A stretch of 64,000 nt of DNA from Dermanyssus gallinae (Eukaryota; Arthropoda; Arachnida; Mesostigmata; Dermanyssidae): positions 62,001-126,000 of the forward strand of contig QVRM01005642.1 in NCBI GenBank assembly GCA_003439945.1, read 5' to 3'. This document shows, one piece after another, positions 10,986-23,297 of the stretch (position 1 is its first letter; each line of letters opens with the position of its first letter). The notes below the pieces were generated by a model that searched no databases, was not told where the DNA came from, and was given only the letters and a program-made list of their open reading frames with translations. Position numbers and translations under genes: made by a program.

Positions 10986-12491
10986 CCGACGCCATTGCTG
11001 GTGCGCCTCCCAGATAGCCGTATGCGCGTCTTCGAGCGATCTTTTAGCCTTCGTGAGGACATCCAGCTAGGCAGGCCGTCGCACTCGCGTCTCTGCCGAG
11101 GTCATCGTATGTCCTGTTATGGCGCTCGGCCGGTGTTTGGTTCAGCAGGGACGATCCGACGCCGATGCGTGCACTGTCCAGTGTCGCACAGTATAACGCC
11201 GTGTGCTCCAGTTTGTGTCTCCTGACGTTCGTATTCGCCTTGCCAAGTCCTCATATTTTGTCCGAATATTCGGATGGATTAGGTGCGTCTATTTGCCCCT
11301 AGCGCTGTGCGCAATAAGGGTCTCTCACTTCTCCGCTCACGCTCACGTGTTCATTGTTGCCTCCCTAGCCTTCCACGGACCCAGATTCCCGTTCTGATCA
11401 AGCGGGATTGAACAAAGACACACACAATCAATCTGTTATTTGTAACAAATATATGTTGCTATTCGACAAATTCTGCCTTCGAAATATTTAAAGTCACTAA
11501 CTGCCAAATATCGGCGCTATACTAGTCGCGGTGCTCTCGATTCTATACGGTGCACATCAGTGTCTCCGTACATTTGTGCTTTGGTTACTGGAGGGTTGTT
11601 TGCTGTTTGTTCAATACCTGCCTGGTAACAAAATAAATAACATGTTTAGTCAATGGGGCAGTTAAACTAACAGCACGTAGATACATATTCGAGATAGATA
11701 ATGAGATGTAGCATGAGACCGATATGATGGGCCACTAGCCCCCTGGCCCAAGCTTCTGGATGGATGCTTGAGGTTACGTCGTTTCCGTCAGCCAGCCTTC
11801 ACAGCTGGCTTTTTCCACGTGAGTGCAGCTCCGCCACGTTCGACGGCTCCACACAGATGGAAATTGACACAGAAACGCTCCGGTCGCGCGTTGTAACCGC
11901 GTATCTTGCTCCCTGGAGGACACCATGCTGCACGCCTTCGCCTAATGGATTAGGGCGTATTTTGTAGCGACAGGATAGGTCACATGAAGTGGATGAGTTA
12001 ACACGTCCACCAGCCCATTATAGTCGCCAACCGCACGCGGTTAGTAATGAATGCTTTATGCGTGCGGTTTTGAGCAGTCAACTCAACTAGCCATATAGGT
12101 AATTGATTTGCGATCAGTTGTTGTGCCTCACGTCACTGTCGTGATGAGGTAGTTTTATTTTAGCCTGTAACTAGACTAATCTCTCGGCTCATCGACTGCT
12201 ACCGTACGCGTACTGAATAATCGCTAAATAATCGCTAAACTATATTACGCAGATATTATTATTCTGTAGAGTACCATGCTTAACTCTACGTAGTACATAG
12301 AAATAATGGACAGTGTACGCGCGCATTCAATGATTTAACCGTATCGCGTATGCTGAAGATAAATGCTGGAACGTTGCCGCTATAAGAAGATAGTATTTAC
12401 TTGTTCTATGCCGCTGTAACAGCCTTTATTTATTTAATACATTTCGAAGGAACGCGGCTGTTTTGCGGCCAACTAGACCTGAAATCTAAAA

Positions 12492-12540
12492 ATACGTTCA
12501 TACATAAGACCTGCCTTGTAGGTCTTATGTATGAACGTAT
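12492..12540. repeat. Perfect 21-bp inverted repeat with a 7-base loop
   Basis: 12492-12512 and 12520-12540 are exact reverse complements, separated by GCCTTGT (12513-12519). It is shorter than a normal pre-microRNA and lacks a lower stem. More likely a fold-back or template-switch mutation, or a tiny foldback element. Confidence 0.85.
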
Positions 12541-13043
12541 GTAAGAAATAGGAACTATAGCGGACGCTGTCATTGTTGGCATATTCCTATTAAAACCACG
12601 TTGTTTTGTCCGTCGCTATACGATTATAAGTACTACTGTGCGGTTTAATTGTCAAGAATAGTTAGCAAATAGAGTCAAATAAACATGTCAGCTGATCAAG
12701 TTGTTGCCTGCGCAGTTCTTAAAGTAATTTGAGACATAAAGAATATGCAACGATTACACTGTTGAGACAATGCATTCGTCAAAGCACTACGAAGTGTTAC
12801 AGGCTAAAGAAATACGGCGGTGGACCCAAGAAGGAGACATGTGCTGCAAACAAAAACAGTTAGAAGAATAAGACATATAGCAGCAATAGGACGAATTATC
12901 TGAAAAGTGACTCTATTGTTTCAACCACAACAAATAAATCGAATTAATGTAAGGAGCACATGCGTATGTTAGAAGGAAGGCATGACTTACATTATAACAT
13001 ATAGGAGGACATATAGGATACTTATTATATATGATTATATATA

Positions 13044-13245
13044 AAGTGTGTTGCAAAAAATTAGCAACTCATGTTTTTTTGCGATAATTTCGGCTTGGTT
13101 TATTTGAATGGCTTGAAATTTTAAGCGCATGATGTACATGACGAAACATGAGTATAGTGTTGATTTCATTGCAATCTCATATAATCTCAAAAATAAAAAG
13201 TGTGAAAAAACAGTGTTGCAAAATATTAGCAACAATAACATGCTA
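13044..13245 (+). repeat. Left IR/DR inverted repeat of the Tc3-like element
   Basis: Outer transposase-binding-like motif at about 13048-13069 and inner copy at about 13212-13233, about 165 bp apart, differing only at the central W position. Pairs with 14471-14661. Confidence 0.92.
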
Positions 13246-13409
13246 ACAACACAGCTCTTGTTTGTAAAGGATAGTCGATACTACAGCTGATATTCGATCC
13301 CGGGGATCAAATGTCAGGAATATTGCCTAGCTAAATCAATCGTTATATAGCTGCAAAAAATATTCTACAGCTTAGTCGTTGTTCCGAACTAACAGCTTAT
13401 GTTTAAACC

Positions 13410-14378
13410 ATGGGTCGTACAAAGGATCTTTCGGATAACGAAAAGACAAGAATTGAGGCATATGCTGAGCTCGGTCATACAGTAACTGCTATAGCAACCA
13501 GATTAGGACGGCATAAGAGCACCATCAGCAGGTTCTTACAACCTGGAGTGAACCAAAGGTGCAGATCTAACAGTGGGCGTAAGCCAGTTTTGACTATTCG
13601 AGATCAGCGAAGGATCATACAGTTGGCTACTCATGACCAAATGTCTTCTTTCAGGATCAGGACTACTTTGGGAGTGCCAGTGCACCGATCCACAGTGTAC
13701 CGAGTGTTAAGTTCTGACAAAAACGTGCGATACGCGAAAAGGAAGCTTATGCCGCGACTGCAACCGAAGCACATTGTCGCACGGCGTGAATTTTCGCATA
13801 AATACCAAACTTGGGATAACGAGTGGAAAAACATCGTCTTCTCGGATGAAAAGAAATTTAATCTCGATGGCCCTGACGGCTGTCAGTACTATTGGCACGA
13901 CTTACGGAAGGAACCTAAATGGTTCTCGAAACGTGTGGCCGGTGGTGGCTCTGTGAAATATTGGGGCGCGTTTAGATATAATGGGAAGTCTGATCTAGTC
14001 GAGATTGTGGGCCGAAACAATTCTGACATGTACCAGCGCATTGTCGGTTCCCAGTTAGAAGCCCATTTCAGAAGAATTGGGAGACCTGACGCAGTTTTTC
14101 AACAAGACAACGCCACGTTTCATACTTCGGCTAGCACTATAGCCTTTTTTCAAGAACAAGGAGTGCCACTTTTTGACTGGCCGGCATTAAGTCCAGACCT
14201 GAATCCTATTGAAAATCTTTGGGGACATCTGGTAAAGCAGATTTACGCAAATGGTCGACAATATAATCATTTGTCGGACCTCAAAGAAGCTGTCCAGCAA
14301 GCATGGACTAATATTCCACTTTCGTACTTACAACAGCTCATTAACTCCATGAAAGACCGAGTTTACGATTTGATTTAG
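13410..14378 (+). CDS. Intact Tc3-like transposase (322 aa, DD34E)
   Basis: Cuts the element at its ends and pastes it into TA sites, acting in the nucleus on the flanking inverted repeats. Start ATG 13410 follows AAACC and gives the family-typical N-terminus MGRTKDLSDNEKTRIEAY. The first helix-turn-helix covers about residues 8-45 (TVTAIATRLGRHKSTISRFL), and a basic linker with SGRKPVLT follows near 57-64. The second helix-turn-helix (about 68-110) includes HRSTVYRVL. The catalytic residues are D146 in VFSDEKKF, D233 in FQQDNATFH and E268 in PDLNPIENLWGHL, with exactly 34 residues between the last two. Length matches Tc3/Tc1 enzymes (about 320-345). No stop or frameshift. Whether the host still expresses it is unknown. 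Confidence 0.96.
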   Translation: MGRTKDLSDNEKTRIEAYAELGHTVTAIATRLGRHKSTISRFLQPGVNQRCRSNSGRKPVLTIRDQRRIIQLATHDQMSSFRIRTTLGVPVHRSTVYRVLSSDKNVRYAKRKLMPRLQPKHIVARREFSHKYQTWDNEWKNIVFSDEKKFNLDGPDGCQYYWHDLRKEPKWFSKRVAGGGSVKYWGAFRYNGKSDLVEIVGRNNSDMYQRIVGSQLEAHFRRIGRPDAVFQQDNATFHTSASTIAFFQEQGVPLFDWPALSPDLNPIENLWGHLVKQIYANGRQYNHLSDLKEAVQQAWTNIPLSYLQQLINSMKDRVYDLI

Positions 14379-14470
14379 AAGAAGGGGCGAAAAACCCGTT
14401 TCTAGAATAAAATATGTAGTTTCAAATTAGTCATACAGCCCTGCTAAGAATCGAATACGCTGTAAGGCGC

Positions 14471-14661
14471 TATTGTTGCTAATATTTTGCAACACTGTTT
14501 TTTCACACTTTTTTATTTTTTGTATGAACCGATGTTGAGATTGCAATGAAATCAACACTATACTCATGTTTCGTCATGTACATCATGCGCTTAAAATTTC
14601 AAGCCATTCAAATTAACCAAGCCAAATAAAACATGAGTTGCTAATTTTTTGCAACACACTT
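14471..14661 (-). repeat. Right IR/DR inverted repeat of the Tc3-like element
   Basis: Mirror of 13044-13245, slightly shorter because of a few small indels near 14525-14540 and 14625. Both copies of the internal GTGTTGC...TTAGCAAC motif are kept. Confidence 0.92.
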
Positions 14662-14860
14662 TATATATATATATTTTTTTAACGCGTTTACAATTACATT
14701 TGGATTTCGTAATGAGCTACGTTGCCCGGCGCACGATGGCCTCTAACTGCGTCTATCGAATTTACGTTCTCGTAACTGGAGTTACATAGGCTTTCACCAG
14801 CAGAGGTTTATAGAAGCAGTGTAGGACAATGACAGCCACGTCCAACAAACACAGTCGTCA

Positions 14861-14904
14861 AGGCCGGAGCTCGAACTTACGATTGCGGTGCGTTAGCCAC
14901 CGTC

Positions 14905-14909
<5 letters not shown>
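14861..14909 (-). repeat. tRNA-like fragment (possible SINE head)
   Basis: On the minus strand it reads GTCCGACGGTGGCTAACGC followed by AAGTTCGAGCTCC. These resemble A and B boxes at about the right spacing, next to an (AT)n tract. The body is unrecognised. A second such fragment lies at 15291-15345 with a near-perfect B box (AGTTCGAGTCTTCC). Confidence 0.4.

Positions 14910-14960
<51 letters not shown>
14907..14960. repeat. (AT)n microsatellite
   Basis: About 52 bases of uninterrupted AT dinucleotides. Confidence 0.97.
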
Positions 14961-14961
<1 letters not shown>

Positions 14962-16014
14962 ATAGATTTATTGTATAGATTTTTCTTTTGTTTTATTGTT
15001 TTTATTGTTGTTTGCATTTCTACCGTATATTGTATAACAACTACATTTACCGGTGCACCGTGTTTGACAATACGAATTGATATTGTAAGCGTCTATCTAC
15101 CCAGGCATCTAGAACTGTCCCTAGTGGTGTTGGCGAACGAATGCTGCTGGTGCTGGTGCTGTAGATGCTTCGTGCGACACCTTTAGTTTGTTTTTCCATT
15201 CAATTAGCCGACCGGCGATCACGTACTGTTGTACAACGTGGTGATCTGCTAGTCATGGCTCTACTACTAGTAATACAGAATAAGTAGTCTCATGGGAAGA
15301 CTCGAACTCGTAAACCTTAAGTGAAGCCAAAGGGCCATAGTTTCTAATCACTTTGTATATGGCTCAATTGCAGCTGTAGAAGTAAGTGCTGCTTTAGTAG
15401 AAAAAAAAACAGTCGTTTATTGTCCGGCGGGTGCACAAAGCCCGCCTGTGTTAAGAATTTGTTGAGATCTCTCGACTCTATTGGGTGGCGCGTGTTAAAG
15501 GGCTTGTGCGTAAGGCTATTCACAAGTTTACTGTCCATTGTCTTGGATTTGTACTCGCTTTAAGATATGGCATTGGCTTAAATTGAGCCAAAAATTGCCT
15601 CTAAACTACTCACGTTCATACAGAAGAAAAAAGAAAAAATATATATATTTTTTACCCAACTGAATGATCAGAAGCGAGACGTTTTACGGTGGCTGGTTAA
15701 GAGGGGAACACACACAGAAATAAATGAGAGTAATGTTATAGGCTCTAGGAAAGCTCTACCATCTACATGAGGGTCAATGCGCACTCATGTAGAAAAAAAA
15801 CAACATTTTTCCGAGCATTGTTTTTTAAGCTGTTTTTTGAAGATTTCTACAACGTCAGTATCTACTTGAATCACGTGCCGTTTTATTTTACTCTGGGTTA
15901 TCGCTAGCATCTATCAAAAATCATAGGATTCCAGTTCTGGTAACTCATTTAGGCACAATGATTATTTGGCTTTAACAATTGTTAAATCGTATAAACAAAT
16001 CCTGGTCAATAACA
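14961..16014. other. Intronic stretch with a tRNA-like fragment, otherwise unassigned
   Basis: Contains the minus-strand tRNA-like piece at 15291-15345 and a 10-bp inverted repeat at 15762-15771/15784-15793 (TCTACATGAG). The rest is AT-rich unique sequence. Confidence 0.5.
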
Positions 16015-16270
16015 TTTTAGCTCGTAAGCTAAAATAAAGTAATCGTAACCGCATGTCGCTGTTCCTTAATAAAGTTAAAGACGGCCGAAAGTTAGCAACA
16101 TTCGGCTCAATATCAAATCTTCTACAGAGCCTTTTTAGGGATCTTCTCCGAACGTTCCTAACGATACCTATGTATTTGCACAAATGTGGGGTCTCGACGG
16201 GTGAACAATGTAAAAATCTAGATAACACAATTGATTTATTTAGACTAATGTACACATTTGTATCCCTAAT
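16015..16270 (-). pseudogene. LINE reverse-transcriptase C-terminal fragment
   Basis: The minus-strand frame includes VLSRFLHCSP, then LCKYIGIVRNVRRRSLKRLC, then RRFDIEPNVANFRP and LRLLYFSLRAK. This is the thumb/C-terminal region of Jockey/I-type LINE polymerases, where typical text is W-S-P-Y ... I-E-R-V-Q-R-R-F. The same family fragment recurs at 59380-59600 (VLSRVLYCSP, GVQRRFLR, FEPTLLTF). It is an isolated, dead fragment with no catalytic core; the surrounding frame is open by chance. Confidence 0.7.
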
Positions 16271-18710
16271 GGCGAAACAGCAAAAGAACATGTTCACAAA
16301 TACAGATGCAGAGCTGCCTAGATCTCTAATATGTGCAGATAATGTAAGATCCGTCAACATTTATAAACCCGGATTCCGCGCAACATTTGCGGTAGGCAGA
16401 GTTGAGCTGGTTAAGCTGATTCTTTAGATCGGGAGAGCCAGGTTTCAGAACAAGCGCTGGGAAAGAGTTCAAGGGAGAGCATATTTTGGGTTGTTAGCGT
16501 GCATAATGTATCGTATGCAACACTCGATGGATTATAGGACTTTTTTGTCATACAAATCAAATCTTTGTTTTTATCAGCAGAGAGCAACGCAGCTCCCATG
16601 TTGGATACCAAACAGTGTCAGCGGTTACTCCCCGCATTTCACTCAGACCGACCGCAAGAAGGGCGAGCCAATTTACGAGTCTGTCAATAGGCCGGGAGCG
16701 TCTTCAAACAACAACAAACTGATATAGTTGTCCTATCAAAGGCTCTCTTCTCGCCGTCATATACAATGAAAGTTATTGTTAGCGTCTATGTACAAGGCCC
16801 AATTTTTTGTTATTTATAACAGTTGCGTGCACGTAAAGCGCCAAGGCACAAACTAGTGCTGCGATGTGCCAATTAGATTATTTGCGGACATACAATTGGT
16901 TGCGTGTCTGACTAGTATACTGTCAAAAAAAGTTCAGGTAATAGAACATTGAAACACATGAGCGGTAGTTTTCAATACGCCCCTTATGTATCCGTGTAAC
17001 AATACTCTGTTTGAATAGGGCTGGAACTATGGCGTCGTTGTATAACCGCTTAAAAATGAGCTCTAAGGATTCCGCTGGAAAAGAGCTCTTTTTTCAATTA
17101 GGGGGATGTTATCAGTTGTGTGAGTGCATTTGGGTTTCAGGCACATGAGTTGTACGTGAATATCATATTAATTAAACTTGGTAAGCGAATCGCGGTGGTC
17201 CGTTTGACCACAAGACGTCGATATGGTGAAGCGGAAATAACTGGAACAGGAGTAAAAAGAGATTAGAAATGAAATGCTAGTTGTTCAACCTTCTCTTCAT
17301 CTGTGGATTCCGCGTGCGAGGCGAATTTCCGGGTTAGTAGAGACTCATTGGTGTTAAGGCAGGAGTTTGCCTAGCGGAACAGGGACCGGCTGTCTTTGAC
17401 GCTTACGCTCATCTCGCTCAGGATGCCAAGACGCTCTGCTGCTTTTATGAATTTCCGATAGTCTGCGGTGGACGAGATAAGGCATGAATGCGAAGAGATG
17501 AGTCGTTTGAGACGAGCTACATATGCGCGCAAATTATCGAGCCTCTTGTCTACCACACATTAGAAGTAAAGGCTTCGGTCAGAAAGCGACAGAACCGTGT
17601 TAACCTATTGTACATCCTGTTAACACCATAGCAATCTAAAAAAGAACATGTCCAAGTTGAAGTCGTTGGCCACTATTTCGACGCCTATTTGCTGAAAATT
17701 GAACCCACATAGCATTCAAACTGCTTGGCTAACGCAAACTTTGGAACCGAACAAGATAATTCAGCAGTAGCCCAATCGGTTCAATCGGTCGCCAACGATG
17801 GTCACGGGTTTATCAAACTGACAGTAGAAGCTGATAGCGTTGTACCACCACTCATTGATCCGCGTCGAGCGATAGATACTATCACCGACATTCGACACAT
17901 AGAAACGGCAGAGGCGAAACTTATTCTGCGACGTGAAGGAACCGACTGCGACGTGTTCACTGGGTATATCACACGATATAGGTATAATATTTAAGCGAAC
18001 TAAGATTTTAATACATACTCCTCTGCTCCCCGAACCACCGGATCCAGCCGGACGCATCGGAATGTATTGTAGAGAGAGAAAGAGCTCAGCGTCCGAGTTG
18101 AACCAGGACTCACTATAAAAAATAAAATTAATATGGTTGGACACACTATAAAAGAGAACACAATCAATAGCACTTTGTTTTGCCGCCCCGAATGTCTGGG
18201 GTCGAGCACTGTTCTCTCGTGCTCATCTTGCACAAATAGACAAAACGACGAATATGCATTGTAGACCGTAGTTCTACAGACTGATTTGGGCCTTACGGCC
18301 TTATATTTGAGTGCGACGCTCCGATGGATGTCCGAGACGAGAGAGATGGGGCGGCCGTGGCGCCAGGCGTGACAATTCGAGTAATGAATACGCGCTTCCT
18401 GTTGTTCCGAGCAACAATGGGAATGGGACATCCGACGTCAATGAAAGAGCGTCGAGAGTACTTAGGGAATTGCAGCACTGAAAAAGTAGCAACATTTTTA
18501 ATGCCGATAGCTGACGTTTCATCGATGCCCGAAGAATTGTTAATGTGGTAGCTCCAAGAATTTCAAGAGTTTTGGAGAAGCTATTCCGATTAACTCAGAT
18601 ATTACTCTTAGGGAACAAAGTCCCGGGTCGAGCACAGTTTAGATACATATAATGATATGTCGGGCTTACTCTCAGTAATCAGCTGTCGTTAGGAAACCGA
18701 GAAAAGCTAC
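16271..18710. other. Intronic stretch, no recognised gene
   Basis: Several frames are open on one or both strands (16491-16727 +; 17725-17991 +; 17761-18144 -; 18324-18551 +) without a motif I can name. The last lies just upstream of a reverse-transcriptase scrap and may be part of the same dead LINE. No repeats or tRNA-like boxes noted. Confidence 0.45.
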
Positions 18711-18718
18711 AACAGAAA

Positions 18719-18945
18719 CGAAGCAGTCTTTGATGTTTCTATTGGATTGCGTAAAGCCTTTGATAGAGTAAGCATCTACATACTCGTACTACTATTCAAC
18801 AAATTAGTGTCCTATGACATACACACCAGGACGCGGTCGTATATACATGCATTCTCGATCAGGTCAATAGAGAAATTAGGTAGAATCAGCCCTGTTAGGT
18901 ATTTAGGCCACTCTCGATTTGAGAATCCCAGGAAAACGTTGTAAG
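18719..18945 (+). pseudogene. LINE reverse-transcriptase fragment (motif A region)
   Basis: The frame reads EAVFDVSIGLRKAFDRVSIY, then LLFNKLVSYDIHTRTRSYIH. This matches the palm motif A region of non-LTR polymerases (typically F-L-D-x-x-K-A-F-D-x-V followed by L-L-x-K-L and S-Y-L). It is a short piece with no YADD box nearby and is not functional. Confidence 0.7.
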
Positions 18946-21900
18946 TTAACCGCTTTTCAATTAGCTTAATTAACGACAAACGTTGCGGTGCCGACGTGCA
19001 TAACTAACGCTATTTAAGGTCGCGCGGTTTTTTGGACAGCTAACGAACCTTGCTAACAAACGAGGTGTTAGCAGTTGAGCTACGACTTCCAGATGGTTCG
19101 TCCAAATCAGAGTCTGTGCATCAAATCTCCAAATGCTCAATTGCATCTGCCCACTAATCAAGTTTCAGTAGTTAATGTTGTAGCCGTATACTATATCAAA
19201 CTAAGCTCGTAAACATACCAAATGCTTGTTTTTATTCGTTTTTATACTATATACATGACACACGTGTATATATTAGGTCTCTACATATATTGATTACGTT
19301 TTTTAGGTAGAGTTCTACAGTCCTCAAAATAACCGTAGCGCTAAGTGAGGTTAATTGGTATTTGTACCGCGCAACGCATGTACTTCAAAATGCACTACAC
19401 AATGTCGCTCTATTAGTTAATAGGTAGACATACATTAGTCAATTTTGTTAAGCATTTATTCTCCATTAATTGGTAGTATCACATAACCGTGTTATAGGCA
19501 CGACTGCATCTTCAGGTTGTAGGCACAACCGTTAGAATTTCTGAGCGCGTGTCACCCCATACTCACAGGCGCTGTCTATATAGCATCGATTTATCCTTTA
19601 AATGTAATTATACATTTTTTCTAGACAGATGTGCCCGTTGGTACAGTTTCTCCAATGGCTAGACCTGTTTTGTTCGACAGCCTTTAATGGTTTGGTGCGT
19701 TTTCTCCTCTCGGACGACCTTGAAGGACCTCGTGAAGACCCATCAAGCTCATCGTTTTCTTTTATCATGAACCACCTCCAGGTTCTCTCGCACGCAGAGA
19801 ACGAAAAACGCAATGTAATTCTGACAAAAGCAGTTGACTCAGCAGGGTCCACTCTAATTTTTAAGTGATTACCTTTCCAGGCGAACGCATAAGAGAACAC
19901 CGTCGTTGTGTATAAGCAGTCTAAAGGGCAAACGTGAATTAAGTTGATAACGACCGCACACGTATATAGCTAAAAATCTATATCTATATATGGCGCACAG
20001 TTACTGATATATATTATATTATATAGATATATATGTATAGATATATATTATATATATATATAATATAATATATAATATATACAATATTTCAAAGAATGCT
20101 TTGAATAAGCACAATTACACAATACATAGTCACAATAAGCATCATCACCAGGATGTCTAAACATATATATATATATATATATATATATAGAAAAATAGCT
20201 CTCGCCGCTGCAGTGCACTTGTGCCACCATTTTTACACTCTCGGAAACACTTTTTAAAAGCGTATCTCAGAATCGAGTTGAGTTGCTCCGACAACTTTTT
20301 CTATATATCATTTGTAGTCTCGAAGCGTTGTTTCTCCATTTGTTTTAAATCCGTGGGAACAGGAAAGGGTCGCACCGAGCGAGGTCCGACGAATCAGGAG
20401 GTTGGAACTTACAGAAATCGATTTTGTCATCAAATAAATCGAAATCACCTTGGTGTTGGATTTGCTCAAAACCAGACGACCTTCGTGGTTTTGGTCCGGC
20501 GGTAAAAATCAAGGTTCTAAAATTGGCTTTTTATGTATAGGTGTCCGTGCGTATAAACACGCATTTCCATATACATTCTCATCGACCCCTTTGAGCGTGC
20601 TTTGCTCACACATAGGAAGTAAGCGTGCTGTTCGCCCGATAGCGTAACGGATTGTCTGTTAGCGGTCGACGTTTGACATTTTTACACGCCATCACAACAA
20701 CAGCGGATGTCGCTGCCGGAAGAGAAGATGAATGATAATCTATGTACTGCTAAGAGGTGTACAGTAGACAACTTTCAACCTGGGCGGCACACCTGACAAT
20801 CGAAGGCTGCCAGGAAAGCGCGGTGTAGTGTATTTCATGGTGCATAACATGGAACATAAGCAGATTTCAACTGACCCCTTCGAGCTTCAATGGAGGAAAC
20901 AGAGCGATAAAGTATAGATTGAAATAGATAGATGGCGCCAGAGAGCAAAACGGCAGGGAGCCGGTAGATGACAACTATCCAGGTGGCACATAATCGGGCC
21001 GTATTGTAATCAGGCAAACAGGACTCCACTGATTGGATATAATCAGAAAGGTTTACTTGGAATACAGAATAATTTACGTTTCATCTGCAATCACCTGTAG
21101 GGGTGTTTTTCCCAGCAAGCAGCGTTCATTTTTAGAAGCCTACATAGTGCTCGTCAATTCGTTTCTATCGGAACTATGCAGTCTCTATTAAATGTTTGGA
21201 ATAGACTACGATCTACATACATGCGTGCTATATAGACCTCAAGCTACTGGACATCACCCCGCACATGCAGATCGTAACAATTGTCTAAGTAAACTTTTAT
21301 ATACTCTCAAATGTCTTGTTCCGATGTCTGCTAATATTTTTAATATGGTTTTATTACGTCGTTTATTTTAAATATTTAATTACCATCATTTAATTGCTTT
21401 AACCCAACAACTGGGCCTAAATTGTATAAACAATATTTACATATTTTTAGTAGACACCCTACAGGTTTATCATAAAAGGCGTTGCATGCTACCCTAAACA
21501 AAACCAAAAGCGAGCGGCGATGAACAGCTATTCTTCGACGGCAAGCCACTCTGAACTGTATTCGTTATGTTATTACCATTAGCACGGACTAGGCGCATTT
21601 GCTTGGCAGTATTTCCGTTTAAAACTTGGCCGTGGTCAATATAGCACGATATTTGTTATGCATGCCGGCTACAAAATGCAACTTTGCACAGAGAAGTCCA
21701 GGTAAGACTATTCGATGAAGCTCCTCGTCCATTGGAGCATGGACCACTGTAGGCTCGGCTTTCCAGTATGCATGTACGAGGCACATTTACGAGACTATTA
21801 CGCTGATAAAGCACACACATTAGGAGCTTTTCAGCAAGCACGCTTGTGACTTTAACTAGATTGCTTTTGGACTGGACAGGAAAAGCGGCACTACTTACAA

Positions 21901-22165
21901 CGAAAGCTACGACGGTTGTCGAGATTGTTAACCGAGTTTCAAGTTATCTATTGTTGAGGTCTGGGGTTAATGACACGGAGCTATGCGCTAATACAGAGGG
22001 GGCTGTCGGAACAAATGGAGCAGCACGAAATGTAATTCGCAAGACGATTACTTGACTGTACTGCTGTAGCAAGCCCCGGGCTTCATGCTTACCAATTCGG
22101 GCTCAAGTAATGTTGAAAGCACAGAGTGTTTTACAATAAATAGCTGCGCCTTCGCGCCTTGCTAC

Positions 22166-22238
<73 letters not shown>

Positions 22239-22631
22239 ATATCAAAGTGGCTATCCAGACATAGCTTGACACGTAAATCTGCTTAATGCTTGCTGGTTGG
22301 AGACAAGGAGAATCTGCTCCATACTCAGCTGGCTGTAGTGGAAGAGGTAGCAGTGCGAAAGCGCTACGTATCGCTAAACATTACGGTCAGTTACATCGGT
22401 ATAGCAAATCTTAATAATTTCACTGTCATGTCATAAAAAAGACGTTTGGCTCTGATGTTAGTGGAAAAGAATGCTCATCCTAGTAAGTTCTATAATCCTC
22501 CTAAAGTATGGCTATAACTTTCATACGCACCCGGTGTGTATAGATAGATAGAGAGAGAGATAGAAAGACTTAGCATTCGGTGGGGGTTAAATTTGTGGAG
22601 CTTGATGTCGATAAGCTAGAACATTGTTATG
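18946..22631. other. Intronic stretch with AT microsatellites, otherwise unassigned
   Basis: Holds AT-rich simple sequence at 19980-20090 and 20162-20190 and a long (AT)n tract at 22170-22236. Short open frames (for example 19629-19868, 20221-20505, 21846-22055) show no known motif. No tRNA-like boxes or terminal repeats recognised. Confidence 0.55.
22170..22236. repeat. (AT)n microsatellite
   Basis: About 67 bases of pure AT dinucleotides. Confidence 0.97.
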
Positions 22632-22800
<169 letters not shown>

Positions 22801-23297
22801 TTATCGATACTTAGCTCGCACTATCTGAAAAATTAGTTAGGTTAGAAGCAGATATGTTTTATGATAGTTTGGCGCACCTGCACCTTTTATATAATTACTT
22901 TCTTAGTAGCGCAAGCAATTGTTGTACAATTGCCTCGCAAATCTACCCATTGGACAAGGTCAGCATGGTTGCTTATGTTTTGCAATCACTGAGCTAGTTT
23001 AACTGGCCGACTACGCCGGCAAATCGCTTCGTAGAGTTACAAGAGACGGCGACCTAACTAACGACGAAAGACACCCAATCATAAACTATTGAAAAATCTT
23101 TAAACTTCCACCGAATTTAACTGGTAACTAACCACCTTATGAGTAGTGTTGATCATTTAAACGAATTCTGATCCGTATGAACGATGCAACTGACACGAAT
23201 GATCCACGTAAACATGGGTACTAGTGTTAATATGTTACTCTACGATTTGGTACGCATTGGCGTACGATTATTATATTTATAAGCTCTCCAACAGACA
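22801..23297. other. Intronic stretch with no recognised feature
   Basis: AT-rich unique sequence between the palindrome and the broken frame at 23298. Confidence 0.5.

Larger units (their letters stand above)
9117..13043. other. Intronic stretch: microsatellite, one SINE-E copy, one perfect hairpin, otherwise unassigned
   Basis: Holds an AAC/CAG-rich microsatellite at 9503-9562, a SINE-E-like repeat at 10868-10985 and a 21-bp perfect hairpin at 12492-12540. The GC-richer part (10.2-11.4 kb) has several overlapping open frames in many phases, none with a recognisable motif; I treat them as chance. 11400-12490 and 12541-13040 are AT-rich and show nothing. Confidence 0.55.
13044..14661 (+). 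mobile_element. Complete Tc3-like Tc1/mariner transposon with TA target duplication
   Basis: 1,618 bp. Both ends read AAGTGTGTTGC inward and are flanked by TA (13042-13043 and 14662-14663), the expected target duplication. The inverted repeats are about 200 bp (13044-13245 and 14471-14661) and nearly identical. Each arm carries the motif GTGTTGCAAAAWATTAGCAAC twice, once at the tip and once near the inner edge. This is the IR/DR layout known from Tc3 and Sleeping Beauty-type elements, in which both motifs bind transposase. A single uninterrupted transposase lies inside. High arm similarity plus an intact frame points to a recent, perhaps still active, insertion into the receptor intron. Confidence 0.95.

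Noticed and set aside
12492..12540. MicroRNA precursor
   Set aside because: Total 49 nt, perfect pairing and no lower stem; does not fit normal Drosha/Dicer substrates.
14861..15345. Functional tRNA genes at 14861-14909 and 15291-15345
   Set aside because: B boxes are good, but no complete cloverleaf or acceptor stem can be drawn; more likely SINE heads.
17725..18144. Host gene on either strand
   Set aside because: Both strands are open over the same stretch and neither gives a motif or splice context.
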